DNA of 64,000 nt from Mangrovibrevibacter kandeliae. GTDB taxonomy: Bacteria > Pseudomonadota > Alphaproteobacteria > Rhizobiales > Rhizobiaceae. The position numbers and the translations under genes are program-made. The notes beneath the pieces were generated by a model. That model made no database searches, was not told the DNA's origin, and saw only the letters and a program-made list of their open reading frames with translations. Every line of letters starts with the position of its first letter. Within the stretch, counting starts at the first letter, position 1. Of the stretch, positions 48,206-56,168 are shown piece by piece. The DNA is taken from assembly GCF_024519155.1 (NCBI RefSeq), contig NZ_JANIFJ010000001.1, positions 248,001-312,000 of the forward strand, given 5' to 3'.

Positions 48206-48232
48206 GCGGCCCCGGCACCGCGCCGGGGCCGC
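48206..48232 (+). terminator. hairpin after TRAP copy 2
   Basis: GCGGCCCCGGC-ACCGC-GCCGGGGCCGC, perfect 11-bp stem 25 bp after the stop, no U tract. The rest of the 319-bp gap to 48500 holds no gene I can support. Confidence 0.6.
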
Positions 48233-48499
48233 TCGCGTTCTGCCTCGGCTTGCGCGGGACTGGCGCTTCCAGCCCCTGATAATTCAGCCGGTTGATCAAG
48301 GTTAAGCCCTTGTCAATGCAGGTTAACAAAGCCTGAACCCTCCGGGCGGCGCAGCTTCACGCGCGCAACTGCCCAAGATCGCCGGCCTCGCCCGGCCGTG
48401 ATCCAGCTTCGAGCTTCTTTCATGTCGCAAGACGTCGCCCGCGGTGGCGGTCTGACCGGCGCCGAGCGGACAACAGGCTCTCGCGAAAGAAGCAACCTC

Positions 48500-49195
48500 A
48501 TGATCCCTGTCATCTCGATCGGTACCCTGAAGACCTCCGGCACCACGACCCTGTCGCTGACCCTTGCCAGCGTCGCTGCTGCGGCCGAAATCCCGACCGT
48601 CATCGTGGACGCCGCCAGGGATGCCGATCTCGGCAACTGGTCGCGCATGGCGGGGCGCCCGCCCCGCATCAGCGTCGAACGGGTGGAAGACGACACCGCA
48701 CTCGAGCGCTGCGTGCGTGCGGCCCGGCGCCGCGGCGACTTCGTCGTCATCGACTGCGGGGACACCGCCGCCGCGATCACCGCCGGGGCTCGCCTGGCAG
48801 ACCGGGCGATCGTGCCGGTGCGCTTCTCGCCGCTCTCGGCCCACGCGGCTGTCGCCACCGACCGGATCCTCGCCGCCGACGTCGACGGCGGGCGTCCCGG
48901 CCGCGACCGCTGCTTTGCCGCCTGCGGCATGACGGCGATCCCCAGCCGCATCGCCCGCACGCTCGAGGCGATCATCGACCAGAGCCCGACGCGCAAGCTC
49001 GACATCGGCCTCGTCCAGCGCGCGGCCTACGAGGCGCCCTTCCTGCATGGCGGCACCATCTTCACCCTCGCCGACGAGATCGCGCCCGGTCTCGACCGGG
49101 CCCGCGCGGAGGCGGCGAGCTTCGCCTTCGAGGTCGGGGTGCTCGGCACCACGCAGACCGCGTCGGCCCTGGCGGAGGTCGCCCAGGCGGCCTGA
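48500..49195 (+). CDS. ParA/VirC1-like protein with degenerate P-loop
   Basis: 231 residues from ATG 48500; in-frame starts at 48398 and 48422 are less likely. The ParA-type opening MIPVISIGTLKTSGTTTLSL aligns with the Walker A of VirC1/ParA, but the P-loop lysine position is threonine and one glycine is missing. Walker B-like FVVIDCGDTAAAITAGARLA is present, followed by DRAIVPVRFSPLSAHAA, as in ParA. It may bind nucleotide poorly or act as a structural homologue. It lies between the TRAP binding proteins and the TRAP permease; function unknown. Confidence 0.65.
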   Translation: MIPVISIGTLKTSGTTTLSLTLASVAAAAEIPTVIVDAARDADLGNWSRMAGRPPRISVERVEDDTALERCVRAARRRGDFVVIDCGDTAAAITAGARLADRAIVPVRFSPLSAHAAVATDRILAADVDGGRPGRDRCFAACGMTAIPSRIARTLEAIIDQSPTRKLDIGLVQRAAYEAPFLHGGTIFTLADEIAPGLDRARAEAASFAFEVGVLGTTQTASALAEVAQAA

Positions 49196-49220
49196 TGTCC
49201 GCAAGACCGCTGCAAATGGA

Positions 49221-49247
49221 AAGGCCCGCGCCATCGGTGCGGGCCTT
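49221..49247. terminator. bidirectional hairpin between the ParA-like gene and dctM
   Basis: AAGGCCCGCGCC-ATC-GGTGCGGGCCTT, a 12-bp stem with one G-U pair, between two convergent genes. Confidence 0.6.
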
Positions 49248-49270
49248 GCTGTTCTGCGGCGGCTCTCGCC

Positions 49271-51247
49271 TCAGTTGAACTTCGGCGGCTGCGACAGGTC
49301 CGTCGCCGGATCGGGGGTCGGTGTCGACCCATTGCCCGGCGTCGTCTGCGGCCCCGCGTCGGTGCCGCCGAAATTCGGCAGCGGCGTCGCAATCGGGTTC
49401 GGGCTCGCCGGCGGCAGGCCGAGGGGCGGCAGGCCGAGCGGATTGTTCTCCTGCGGCGCGGCAGACGACGCGCCGGCCGACGACGCCGGCGGTTGCTGCT
49501 GCGGCAGTCCGAGCGGCGGCAGGCCGAGCGGATTGTTGCCACCGGCACCGCTGCCTCCGCCCTGCTGCGGGAAGCCGAGCGGCGGCAGGCCGAACTGGTT
49601 GCTCCCGGCGCCTCCCTGGCCGCCGCCGCCCAGCGGCGGCAGCACCAGCTGCTGCGAGGGCGGTGTCACCGGAGCCGGCGACTTGTAGCGCAGCGCCATG
49701 CCGGGGAAGAGGATGGTGAGCCCGACCATGATCACCTGGATGATCACGAAGGGCACCGAGCCCCAGTAGATCTGCCCGGTGGTGATCCCTTCGGTGCGCT
49801 TGCCCGTGACCTTGTCGATGTAGCTGCCGCGCGGCGCCACCGAGCGCAGGTAGAACAGTGCAAAGCCGAAGGGCGGGTGCATGAAGCTCGTCTGCATGTT
49901 GATGGCGAGCAGGATGCCGAACCAGACCAAGTCGATGCCGAGCTTGTCGGCGATCGGGCCGAGCAGCGGCACGATGATGAAGGCCAGCTCGAAGAAGTCG
50001 AGGAAGAAGGCGAGGACGAAGACGAGGATGTTGACGACGATCAGGAAGCCGGTCTCCCCGCCCGGCACCGAGGTCAGAAGCTCCTCGACCCAGAGATGGC
50101 CGTTGACGCCGTAGAAGGTGAGCGAGAAGACCCGCGCACCGATCAGGATGAAGATCACGAAGGCCGAGAGCTTCGTCGTCGCCTCCATCGCCTGCACCAG
50201 CAGGTCATAGGAGAAGCGGCGCTTGGCGAAGGCGAGGATCAGCGCGCCGACCGCGCCCATCGCACCGCCCTCGGTCGGTGTCGCGACGCCGAGGAAGATC
50301 GTGCCGAGGACGAGGAAGATCAGCGCCAGCGGCGGGATCATCACGATGATCACCTGCTGGGCGAGATAGGACATGATCTTCAGGTTGAAGACGCGGTTCG
50401 CGACCGCTGCGGCATAGACCACGAGGACGCCGAAGACGGCGCCCCAGATGCCGGCGGCCTGCGGCACCCGCGGCTCGAACCACAGCGTCGCCGCATAGGA
50501 CAGGCCGACCGCGACGGCGAGCGCCACGAACAGCGACAGGACGCCGGAGCCGAGCGTGCGCGCCGCGACCGGGATCGCCGGCGCACTGTCCTTTCTGAAC
50601 ATCGAGACGAGGAAGATGTAGCCCACATAGAGGCTGGTCAGGACGATGCCCGGCACGATCGCAGCCGAGTACATGTCGCCGACCGAGCGGCCGAGCTGGT
50701 CGGCGAGCACGATCAGCACCAGCGAGGGCGGAATGATCTGCGCCAGGGTGCCGGAGGCGGCGATGATGCCGGTCGCCACCCGCCGGTCGTAACCGTAGCG
50801 CAGCATGATCGGCAGCGAGATCAGGCCCATGGCGATCACCGATGCGGCGACGACGCCGGTCGTCGCGGCAAGCAGCGCGCCGACGAAGACGACGGCATAG
50901 GCGAGGCCGCCGCGCACCGGCCCAAACAGCTGGCCGATGGTGTCGAGGAGATCCTCGGCCATGCCGGAGCGTTCGAGGATCAGGCCCATGAAGGTGAAGA
51001 ACGGGATCGCCAGCAGCGTGTCGTTGGACATCACGCGGCTGCCGTAGAAATTGTCCGGCAGGGCGTTGAGGAGCGGCCAGAAGAGGTTGATCTCGCCGCC
51101 GGAATAAGGGGTCAGCTCGACGCCGATGACGAAGAACAGGAGGCCGTTGGCGGCGAGCGAGAAGGCGACGGGGTAGCCCAGCAGGAGAAAGATCACCAGC
51201 GAGGCGAACATGATCGGCGCGAGGTTGTGCGCGATGAGCTCGATCAT
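49271..51247 (-). CDS. dctM: TRAP transporter large permease (DctM) with proline-rich C-terminal tail
   Basis: 658 residues; DctM proteins usually have about 430-600. The membrane part (1-515) holds MFASLVIFLLLGYPVAFSLA, LLAIPFFTFMGLILERSGMA, TGVVAASVIAMGLISLPIM and IPPSLVLIVLADQLG. From about residue 520 a tail of some 140 residues is rich in P, G, Q, N and L, with three repeats of the N-x-(F/L)GLPPLG(F/L)P type. The tail is probably cytoplasmic or periplasmic and disordered. ATG 51247 overlaps dctQ by 4 bp. Confidence 0.92.
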   Translation of the reverse strand: MIELIAHNLAPIMFASLVIFLLLGYPVAFSLAANGLLFFVIGVELTPYSGGEINLFWPLLNALPDNFYGSRVMSNDTLLAIPFFTFMGLILERSGMAEDLLDTIGQLFGPVRGGLAYAVVFVGALLAATTGVVAASVIAMGLISLPIMLRYGYDRRVATGIIAASGTLAQIIPPSLVLIVLADQLGRSVGDMYSAAIVPGIVLTSLYVGYIFLVSMFRKDSAPAIPVAARTLGSGVLSLFVALAVAVGLSYAATLWFEPRVPQAAGIWGAVFGVLVVYAAAVANRVFNLKIMSYLAQQVIIVMIPPLALIFLVLGTIFLGVATPTEGGAMGAVGALILAFAKRRFSYDLLVQAMEATTKLSAFVIFILIGARVFSLTFYGVNGHLWVEELLTSVPGGETGFLIVVNILVFVLAFFLDFFELAFIIVPLLGPIADKLGIDLVWFGILLAINMQTSFMHPPFGFALFYLRSVAPRGSYIDKVTGKRTEGITTGQIYWGSVPFVIIQVIMVGLTILFPGMALRYKSPAPVTPPSQQLVLPPLGGGGQGGAGSNQFGLPPLGFPQQGGGSGAGGNNPLGLPPLGLPQQQPPASSAGASSAAPQENNPLGLPPLGLPPASPNPIATPLPNFGGTDAGPQTTPGNGSTPTPDPATDLSQPPKFN

Positions 51248-51861
51248 CGGACGTGCTCCTGGTGCACCGTCGCCGGCTCGCCGGCGCCTTCGCCCGGAGC
51301 GGTCGCCAGCATTTCATCGGCCGCGGGGTCGGGGTGCTGCTGCGGGGTCGGATCCGGAATGCCGGCGAAGAGCACGCCGGCGCGCTTGATGATCTCGGAG
51401 AAGGCCTGCGCCAGCAGGAGGATGAATCCCGCGAGCAGCAGCGCCTTGGCCGGCCAGACGATCAGGCCGCCGGCATTCGGCGAGTACTCGCCAGACCGGT
51501 AGGACAGCGAGACATAGGGGATCAGCAGCCAGACCATGAGGATCAGGAAGGGCAGCAGCATGACGATGTGGCCGATCAGGTCGATCCAGTCGCGCGTGCG
51601 CTTCTTCAGCCGGCCGGAGACGATGTCGACGCGGATGTGCTCGTTGTTCTGCAGCGTCCAGGCAGCGGCCAGCATGAACACTGCGCCGAACAGGTACCAC
51701 TGCAGTTCAAGCCAGGCGTTGGATGAAAGGTCGAAGGCCTTGCGCACGATGGCGTTGCCGGCACTCACCAGAACCGCGACGAGCACCATCCAGGACACGC
51801 CCCGACCGATCCAGCGGGTCACCGCATCGATGCCGCGCGAGAGCGTAAGCAGCGCCGTCAT
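51244..51861 (-). CDS. dctQ: TRAP transporter small permease (DctQ)
   Basis: 205 residues, four membrane helices: WMVLVAVLVSAGNAIVRKAF, LQWYLFGAVFMLAAAWTLQN (with NNEHIRVDI, the DctQ signature), HIVMLLPFLILMVWLLIPYV and WPAKALLLAGFILLLAQAFS. A hydrophilic tail follows. ATG 51861 has GGAGGAG with 5-bp spacing; a TTG at 51873 would lie in that site. Pairs with DctM, and together with a TakP-like protein makes a sodium-driven importer. Confidence 0.92.
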   Translation of the reverse strand: MTALLTLSRGIDAVTRWIGRGVSWMVLVAVLVSAGNAIVRKAFDLSSNAWLELQWYLFGAVFMLAAAWTLQNNEHIRVDIVSGRLKKRTRDWIDLIGHIVMLLPFLILMVWLLIPYVSLSYRSGEYSPNAGGLIVWPAKALLLAGFILLLAQAFSEIIKRAGVLFAGIPDPTPQQHPDPAADEMLATAPGEGAGEPATVHQEHVR

Positions 51862-52082
51862 GATCTCCTCCAAGCAAGTCCGCGCGGGCCATCACCGGCA
51901 TCCATGCGCTCTCGGCCCGCGTCGACACGCCGGCCGAAGTCGCACGGCGGCTGCCTCGAAGGCAGCCACTTCTTCGTTGCCGGAGGACTGAAGGACGCTT
52001 TAGACCAGCCGGATGACGATGTCCGAACCCGTTCGGGCTGGTTAGTTAGATTCCGAATCGGGTGCAAGTCCATTTGAGCCGC

Positions 52083-52631
52083 ATGAGCCAACGGGGAGCA
52101 CGACAGCAGAAGGCGAGGCCGGTGACGTCGGAGTGGCTGTTCAAGGCGGCGGCGCACTATCTCGAGCGCTACAGCTCGACGGCGGCCAACCTGCAGCGCG
52201 TGCTCGAGCGCAAGGTCGCCCGGCGCACGGCCACCGCCGCGACGGCGGATGTGGAGCCTGCGGCGGCAGATCACGGCGCGCTCGTCGCCGCGACGGTCGC
52301 GCGCTTCGTCGAACTCGGCCTTCTCGACGACCGCAGCTTTGCCGACGCCAAGCTCGCGACGCTGCGCCGTCGCGGCGCCTCCACGCGCATGGCGGCCGCC
52401 AAGCTTGCGCAGAAGGGCGTCGAGCGGGGGATGGTCGAGGCGGTGCTCGCCGCCGACGAGACGAGCGATCGGGAGGCGGCGTTCGCCTTCGTCAAGCGGC
52501 GACGCTTCGGGCCGTATCGCACCCGGGATCGGGAGGCACGGCGGGAGAAGGACATTGCGGCGGTCATGCGCGCCGGGTTCTCCTATGCCGATGCCGTGGC
52601 GGCCGTCGATGCCGAACAGAGTGACGGCTGA
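52083..52631 (+). CDS. recX: RecX-family regulator of RecA
   Basis: 182 residues from ATG 52083 (GTG 52062 is possible). RecX triple-helix repeats: AAAHYLERYSSTAANLQRVL at the N-terminus, LLDDRSFADAKLATLRRRGA, and RRFGPYRTRDREARREKDIA in the C-terminal half. RecX proteins modulate RecA filaments. The recA gene is not in the window. Confidence 0.85.
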   Translation: MSQRGARQQKARPVTSEWLFKAAAHYLERYSSTAANLQRVLERKVARRTATAATADVEPAAADHGALVAATVARFVELGLLDDRSFADAKLATLRRRGASTRMAAAKLAQKGVERGMVEAVLAADETSDREAAFAFVKRRRFGPYRTRDREARREKDIAAVMRAGFSYADAVAAVDAEQSDG

Positions 52632-52695
52632 GGTCTCGCCACGCCCAATTCATGTGGTCGGGCAAAGACTTCAAGGGTGCGTCACGCCGTGCTGC

Positions 52696-52720
52696 GGAAC
52701 CCGGATGGCCGCCAGCCGTT
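52696..52720 (+). promoter_or_regulatory. sigma-EcfG promoter of the PfpI-like gene (GGAAC-N16-CGTT)
   Basis: GGAAC (52696-52700), 16 bp, CGTT (52717-52720), 86 bp before the ATG. Exact consensus. Confidence 0.72.
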
Positions 52721-52806
52721 GACTTCACGAACCCCGATCATCGCGACGCTGCCGGCATCCACGACCCTGGATCTGCGCGGCGCGTCCCACCGTAAGGAGG
52801 CACATC

Positions 52807-53370
52807 ATGCCGAAGATCACCGAAGCCAAGATCGCGATCCTCGCCACCGACGGTTTCGAGCAGGCGGAGCTGACCGTGCCGCTCGCCAAGCTCAAGCAGG
52901 CAGGCGCCGACGTGCACGTCGTCTCACTCGAGGCCGGCACCATCAAGGGCTGGGACAAGGATCACTGGGGCGACACCGTGCCCGTCGATCGCGTCCTGTC
53001 CGACGTGAAGGTGGCCGACTACGACGCGCTCGTCCTGCCCGGCGGCCAGATCAACCCGGACAAGCTGCGTGCCGAAGACTCGGCGGTCACGTTCGTGCGT
53101 GAGTTCTTCAACTCCAAGAAGCCGCTCGCCGCGATCTGTCATGCTCCGTGGCTTCTGATCGAGGCCGGCGTCATCGAGGGCCGCGACGTAACCTCCTACA
53201 ATTCGATCAAGACCGACGTGAAAAACGCCGGCGGCAACTGGATGGACAAGGAGGTCGTGGTCGACAAGGGCCTGATCACCTCGCGCAACCCGGGCGATCT
53301 GGAGGCGTTCGTCGCCAAGATCGTCGAGGAGGTGCAGGAGGGTCCGCACCAGCAGCGTCAGGCGGCCTGA
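52807..53370 (+). CDS. PfpI/DJ-1 family protein
   Basis: 187 residues. DJ-1/PfpI fold: KIAILATDGFEQAELTVPLA, the Glu in the first strand loop, DALVLPGGQINPDKLR, and the nucleophile elbow AAICHAPWLLIEAGVIEG (Cys followed by His). The ending TSRNPGDLEAFVAKIVEEV is the YhbO/PfpI form. Members act as stress proteins, with deglycase or protease activities debated. Strong RBS AAGGAGG. Its sigma-EcfG promoter agrees with a stress role. Confidence 0.93.
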   Translation: MPKITEAKIAILATDGFEQAELTVPLAKLKQAGADVHVVSLEAGTIKGWDKDHWGDTVPVDRVLSDVKVADYDALVLPGGQINPDKLRAEDSAVTFVREFFNSKKPLAAICHAPWLLIEAGVIEGRDVTSYNSIKTDVKNAGGNWMDKEVVVDKGLITSRNPGDLEAFVAKIVEEVQEGPHQQRQAA

Positions 53371-53390
53371 CCCCCGCTGCATTGTAGAAG

Positions 53391-53425
53391 AATGGCCGGC
53401 GCCCGGGGCGCCGGCCATTCTTTTT
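53391..53425 (+). terminator. strong rho-independent terminator after the PfpI gene
   Basis: 13-bp perfect stem AATGGCCGGCGCC / GGCGCCGGCCATT with 3-nt loop, then C and TTTTT (53421-53425). Confidence 0.9.
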
Positions 53426-53445
53426 GCGTGAACGCCGGGTCAGCG

Positions 53446-54042
53446 TCAGAGCTGCTCGATCTTGCGTGCCACCTCGTCGATCAGCCGCACCGCCTCGTTG
53501 ACCTTCTCCCGATCGACCCGCTCGCGCATGCGATTGCCGACGACCGTCCAGAGGTTCATCATCGCACGGCGCAGCGGCATCGCGCCGCCTCGATCCTGCT
53601 GGTCGCGCAGCGCGTCAAGGCGGGCGAGCACGGCGACCACCTCGTCGGCGTGCTCCTCCAGATGGCGCGTACCGTCTTCCGTCACCGCAAACAGCTTGCG
53701 CGGCTGCTCGGTCGCCTGCTCGGCGATCAGGCCCATGTCGCTGAGCAAGGTCAGCGTCGGATAGACGACGCCCGGGCTCGGCGCATAGACGCCGCCCGTC
53801 CGCTCCTCGATCGCCCGGATCAGGTCGTAGCCGTGCCGCGGCTCGTCGGCGATCAGCTTCAGCAGCACCAGCCGCAGCTCGTTTCCGTCGAACATGCGCC
53901 GGCGTCCGCCGAAGCGGCCGCCGCCGCGCATGTCGCCGAAGTCCATGCTGTCGCGGCCGAAGCGGGCCGCTTGCATGGCGCGCCAGTCCTGGCCGCAGCC
54001 GTGATCTTCACGCCGGTGATGATGTCCCATTCCAAATCGCAT
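53446..54042 (-). CDS. PadR-family regulator with His/Cys-rich N-terminus (YqjI-like)
   Basis: 198 residues. The N-terminus MRFGMGHHHRREDHGCGQDW resembles the nickel-binding head of E. coli YqjI; a Gly/Arg-rich stretch follows. The winged helix (about 50-130) contains GNELRLVLLKLIADEPRHGY, EERTGGVYAPSPGVVYPTLT and LLSDMGLIAEQ, diagnostic of PadR. A C-terminal helix for dimerisation ends RKIEQL. ATG 54042 follows AAAAGGA; an in-frame start at 54105 lies inside the operator. Metal sensing is inferred from the head. Confidence 0.85.
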   Translation of the reverse strand: MRFGMGHHHRREDHGCGQDWRAMQAARFGRDSMDFGDMRGGGRFGGRRRMFDGNELRLVLLKLIADEPRHGYDLIRAIEERTGGVYAPSPGVVYPTLTLLSDMGLIAEQATEQPRKLFAVTEDGTRHLEEHADEVVAVLARLDALRDQQDRGGAMPLRRAMMNLWTVVGNRMRERVDREKVNEAVRLIDEVARKIEQL

Positions 54043-54076
54043 TTCCAAAATCCTTTTCAACGCTTTCGATCGGCTC

Positions 54077-54102
54077 AAGATATATCTTATAACTTCTAGA
54101 TA
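54077..54102. promoter_or_regulatory. palindromic PadR operator/promoter
   Basis: AAGATATATCTT (54077-54088) is a perfect 12-bp palindrome. It overlaps a wider dyad TATCT-N10-AGATA (54083-54102). The AT-rich site lies 35-60 bp before the PadR start and looks like the usual self-repressed promoter of this family. Confidence 0.6.
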
Positions 54103-54296
54103 CAAGAGACCTGGCGGGGGCGCTCCTCGGAGTCGGGGGTGCGGCGCCGGCTCGCGGTGCAGGGCATCAGGAATGGTCGGGTGTCACGGGGCCAGCAGGG
54201 CCCCGCGTGGCGGTAGCGTCCGCGCATACCGATTGCCACCGCCGTCCCGCTTCGTGTATGTGGCCAGAACGAGGCATCGCGAGGGGAGGGCCGACC

Positions 54297-54530
54297 ATGG
54301 CCGAGCACAGCGCCGACCACGGCTACGATTTCAGCAAGCCGGCTGAGATGGACTACCCGCAGCATGAGGCGACCTACGAGCTCTTCCTCGCCACCTTCAA
54401 ATGGGGCGCGATCTTCGTCATCGCGCTCATGCTCGGGATGGCGGTCGGCCTCGTCGGCTCCGGCGGCATCTTCGGCGGTCTCTTCACCTTCATCGTCGCC
54501 CTCGTCGTGGCGTATGTCCTGGCGCGCTGA
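54297..54530 (+). CDS. aa3-type cytochrome c oxidase subunit IV
   Basis: 77 residues. Polar head with DFSKPAEMDYPQHEATYELF, followed by KWGAIFVIALMLGMAVGLVG and a second hydrophobic stretch, as in the small subunit of alphaproteobacterial aa3 oxidases. GAGGGGAGGG lies before the ATG. It precedes pntA by 57 bp, an order common in alphaproteobacteria. Confidence 0.85.
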   Translation: MAEHSADHGYDFSKPAEMDYPQHEATYELFLATFKWGAIFVIALMLGMAVGLVGSGGIFGGLFTFIVALVVAYVLAR

Positions 54531-54587
54531 CCGCTCCGCCTGATCCCGGACGCCCTTGGCGTCTGCAAGCGCGAGGGGAGGCGTCGC

Positions 54588-55745
54588 TTGAGAGTTTTCG
54601 TTGCCAGAGAGATTGACCCGGCAGAGCCGCGCGTCGCGGCCTCGCCGGATACGGTGAAGCGGCTGGTCGGCGTGGGCGCCGAGGTCGTCGTCGAGCGCGG
54701 TGCAGGCGAGGGATCGCGGATCCCGGACGACGCCTTTGCGGCTGCCGGCGCGACGCTCGGCGAAGCGCCGGACGCTGCGGCCGCCGATGTCGTGCTCAAG
54801 GTGCGCCGGCCGAGCGTGGACGAGGCCCGCGGCTACAAGCCGGGCGCCGCCGTCATCGGCATCCTCGACCCCTTCGGCAACGACGGCGAGATCGCTGCGC
54901 TCGCCGAGGCCGGCGTCACCGCCTTCGCCATGGAGTTGATGCCGCGCATCACCCGGGCGCAGGTGATGGACGTCCTGTCGAGCCAGGCGAACCTCGCCGG
55001 CTATCAGGCGGTGGTCGACGCGGCGGCTGTCTTCGATCGCGCCTTCCCGATGATGATGACGGCGGCGGGCACGGTGCCGGCGGCACGCGTCTTCGTCATG
55101 GGCGCCGGCGTGGCCGGCCTGCAGGCGATCGCGACCGCCCGGCGCCTCGGCGCCGTGGTCACCGCCACCGACGTACGGCCGGCGGCCAAGGAGCAGGTCG
55201 AATCGCTCGGCGCGAAGTTCGTCGCCGTCGAGGACGACGAGTTCCGCCAGGCCGAGACCGCCGGTGGCTACGCCAAGGAGATGTCGGCCGACTACCGGGC
55301 CAAGCAGGCCGAGCTCGTCGCCGCCCACATCGCCAAGCAGGACGTCGTGATCACCACCGCGTTGATCCCCGGCCGTCCCGCGCCGCGTCTGGTGACGCGG
55401 GCGATGATCGACGCGATGAAGCCGGGCTCCGTGCTGGTCGATCTGGCGGTTGAGCGCGGCGGCAACGTCGAAGGCGTCGAACCGGACGCGGTCGCGAGCG
55501 TCGGTCCGGCCAAGGTGGTCGGCCATGTCAATGTCCCCGGCCGGATCGCCGCCACGGCCTCGCTGCTTTACGCCAGGAACCTCTTCGCCTTCCTCGAGAC
55601 CCTGATCGACAAGGAGACGAAGGCGCTCCGGATCGATCCCGAGGACGAGCTGGTGAAGGCGACGATGCTGACCCGGGACGGCCGCGTGGTGCATCCGCGC
55701 TTTGCGCCGGCGCCGGCCGTGGCCGCCGAGGAGGGCGTTGCCTGA
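54588..55745 (+). CDS. pntA: NAD(P) transhydrogenase subunit alpha, part 1
   Basis: 385 residues from TTG 54588 with GAGGGGAGG upstream. The soluble NAD(H)-binding domain I of proton-translocating transhydrogenase: [60 protein letters not shown] and [18 protein letters not shown]. It transfers hydride between NADH and NADP+ using the proton gradient. In this group the alpha subunit is split into two genes. Confidence 0.93.
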   Translation: MRVFVAREIDPAEPRVAASPDTVKRLVGVGAEVVVERGAGEGSRIPDDAFAAAGATLGEAPDAAAADVVLKVRRPSVDEARGYKPGAAVIGILDPFGNDGEIAALAEAGVTAFAMELMPRITRAQVMDVLSSQANLAGYQAVVDAAAVFDRAFPMMMTAAGTVPAARVFVMGAGVAGLQAIATARRLGAVVTATDVRPAAKEQVESLGAKFVAVEDDEFRQAETAGGYAKEMSADYRAKQAELVAAHIAKQDVVITTALIPGRPAPRLVTRAMIDAMKPGSVLVDLAVERGGNVEGVEPDAVASVGPAKVVGHVNVPGRIAATASLLYARNLFAFLETLIDKETKALRIDPEDELVKATMLTRDGRVVHPRFAPAPAVAAEEGVA

Positions 55746-56158
55746 TGGAACATCAAACCGTCCAGAACGCGCTTGACGGGCTCGACCGGGCGAGCGTCGC
55801 GATCGGCGATGCGCGGGCCAGCATCGTTCAGCTGCACGAGCCGGTGGCGACGGCGGTCCACGCTGCCACGGGTGTCGATCCCTTCGTCTTCCACTTCGCG
55901 ATCTTCGTGCTCGCGATCTTCGTCGGCTACTACGTCGTGTGGTCGGTCACCCCGGCGCTGCACACGCCGCTGATGTCGGTGACGAACGCGATCTCCTCGG
56001 TGATCGTGGTCGGCGCGCTGCTTGCGGTCGGCATCTCCGCCTCCGGTCTTGCCACGACCTTCGGCTTCGTCGGGCTGGTGCTCGCCAGCGTCAACATCTT
56101 CGGCGGCTTCCTCGTCACCCAGCGCATGCTGGCGATGTACCGCAAGAAAGAGAAGTAA
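55745..56158 (+). CDS. NAD(P) transhydrogenase subunit alpha, part 2
   Basis: 137 residues, membrane part of domain II. Helices [20 protein letters not shown] and [20 protein letters not shown], with [20 protein letters not shown] as the diagnostic segment. ATG shares its A with the stop of pntA (TGATG). Often named pntAB or pntA2. Confidence 0.92.
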   Translation: MEHQTVQNALDGLDRASVAIGDARASIVQLHEPVATAVHAATGVDPFVFHFAIFVLAIFVGYYVVWSVTPALHTPLMSVTNAISSVIVVGALLAVGISASGLATTFGFVGLVLASVNIFGGFLVTQRMLAMYRKKEK

Positions 56159-56168
56159 GGGACGCCGG

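Noticed and set aside
48302-48326. TTAA pair upstream of the ParA-like gene as a CtrA box
   Set aside because: The two TTAA elements are 17 bp apart rather than 7, which does not fit the CtrA consensus.
53391-53425. Shared terminator for PfpI and PadR
   Set aside because: The U tract exists only on the plus strand, so I assign it to the PfpI gene alone.
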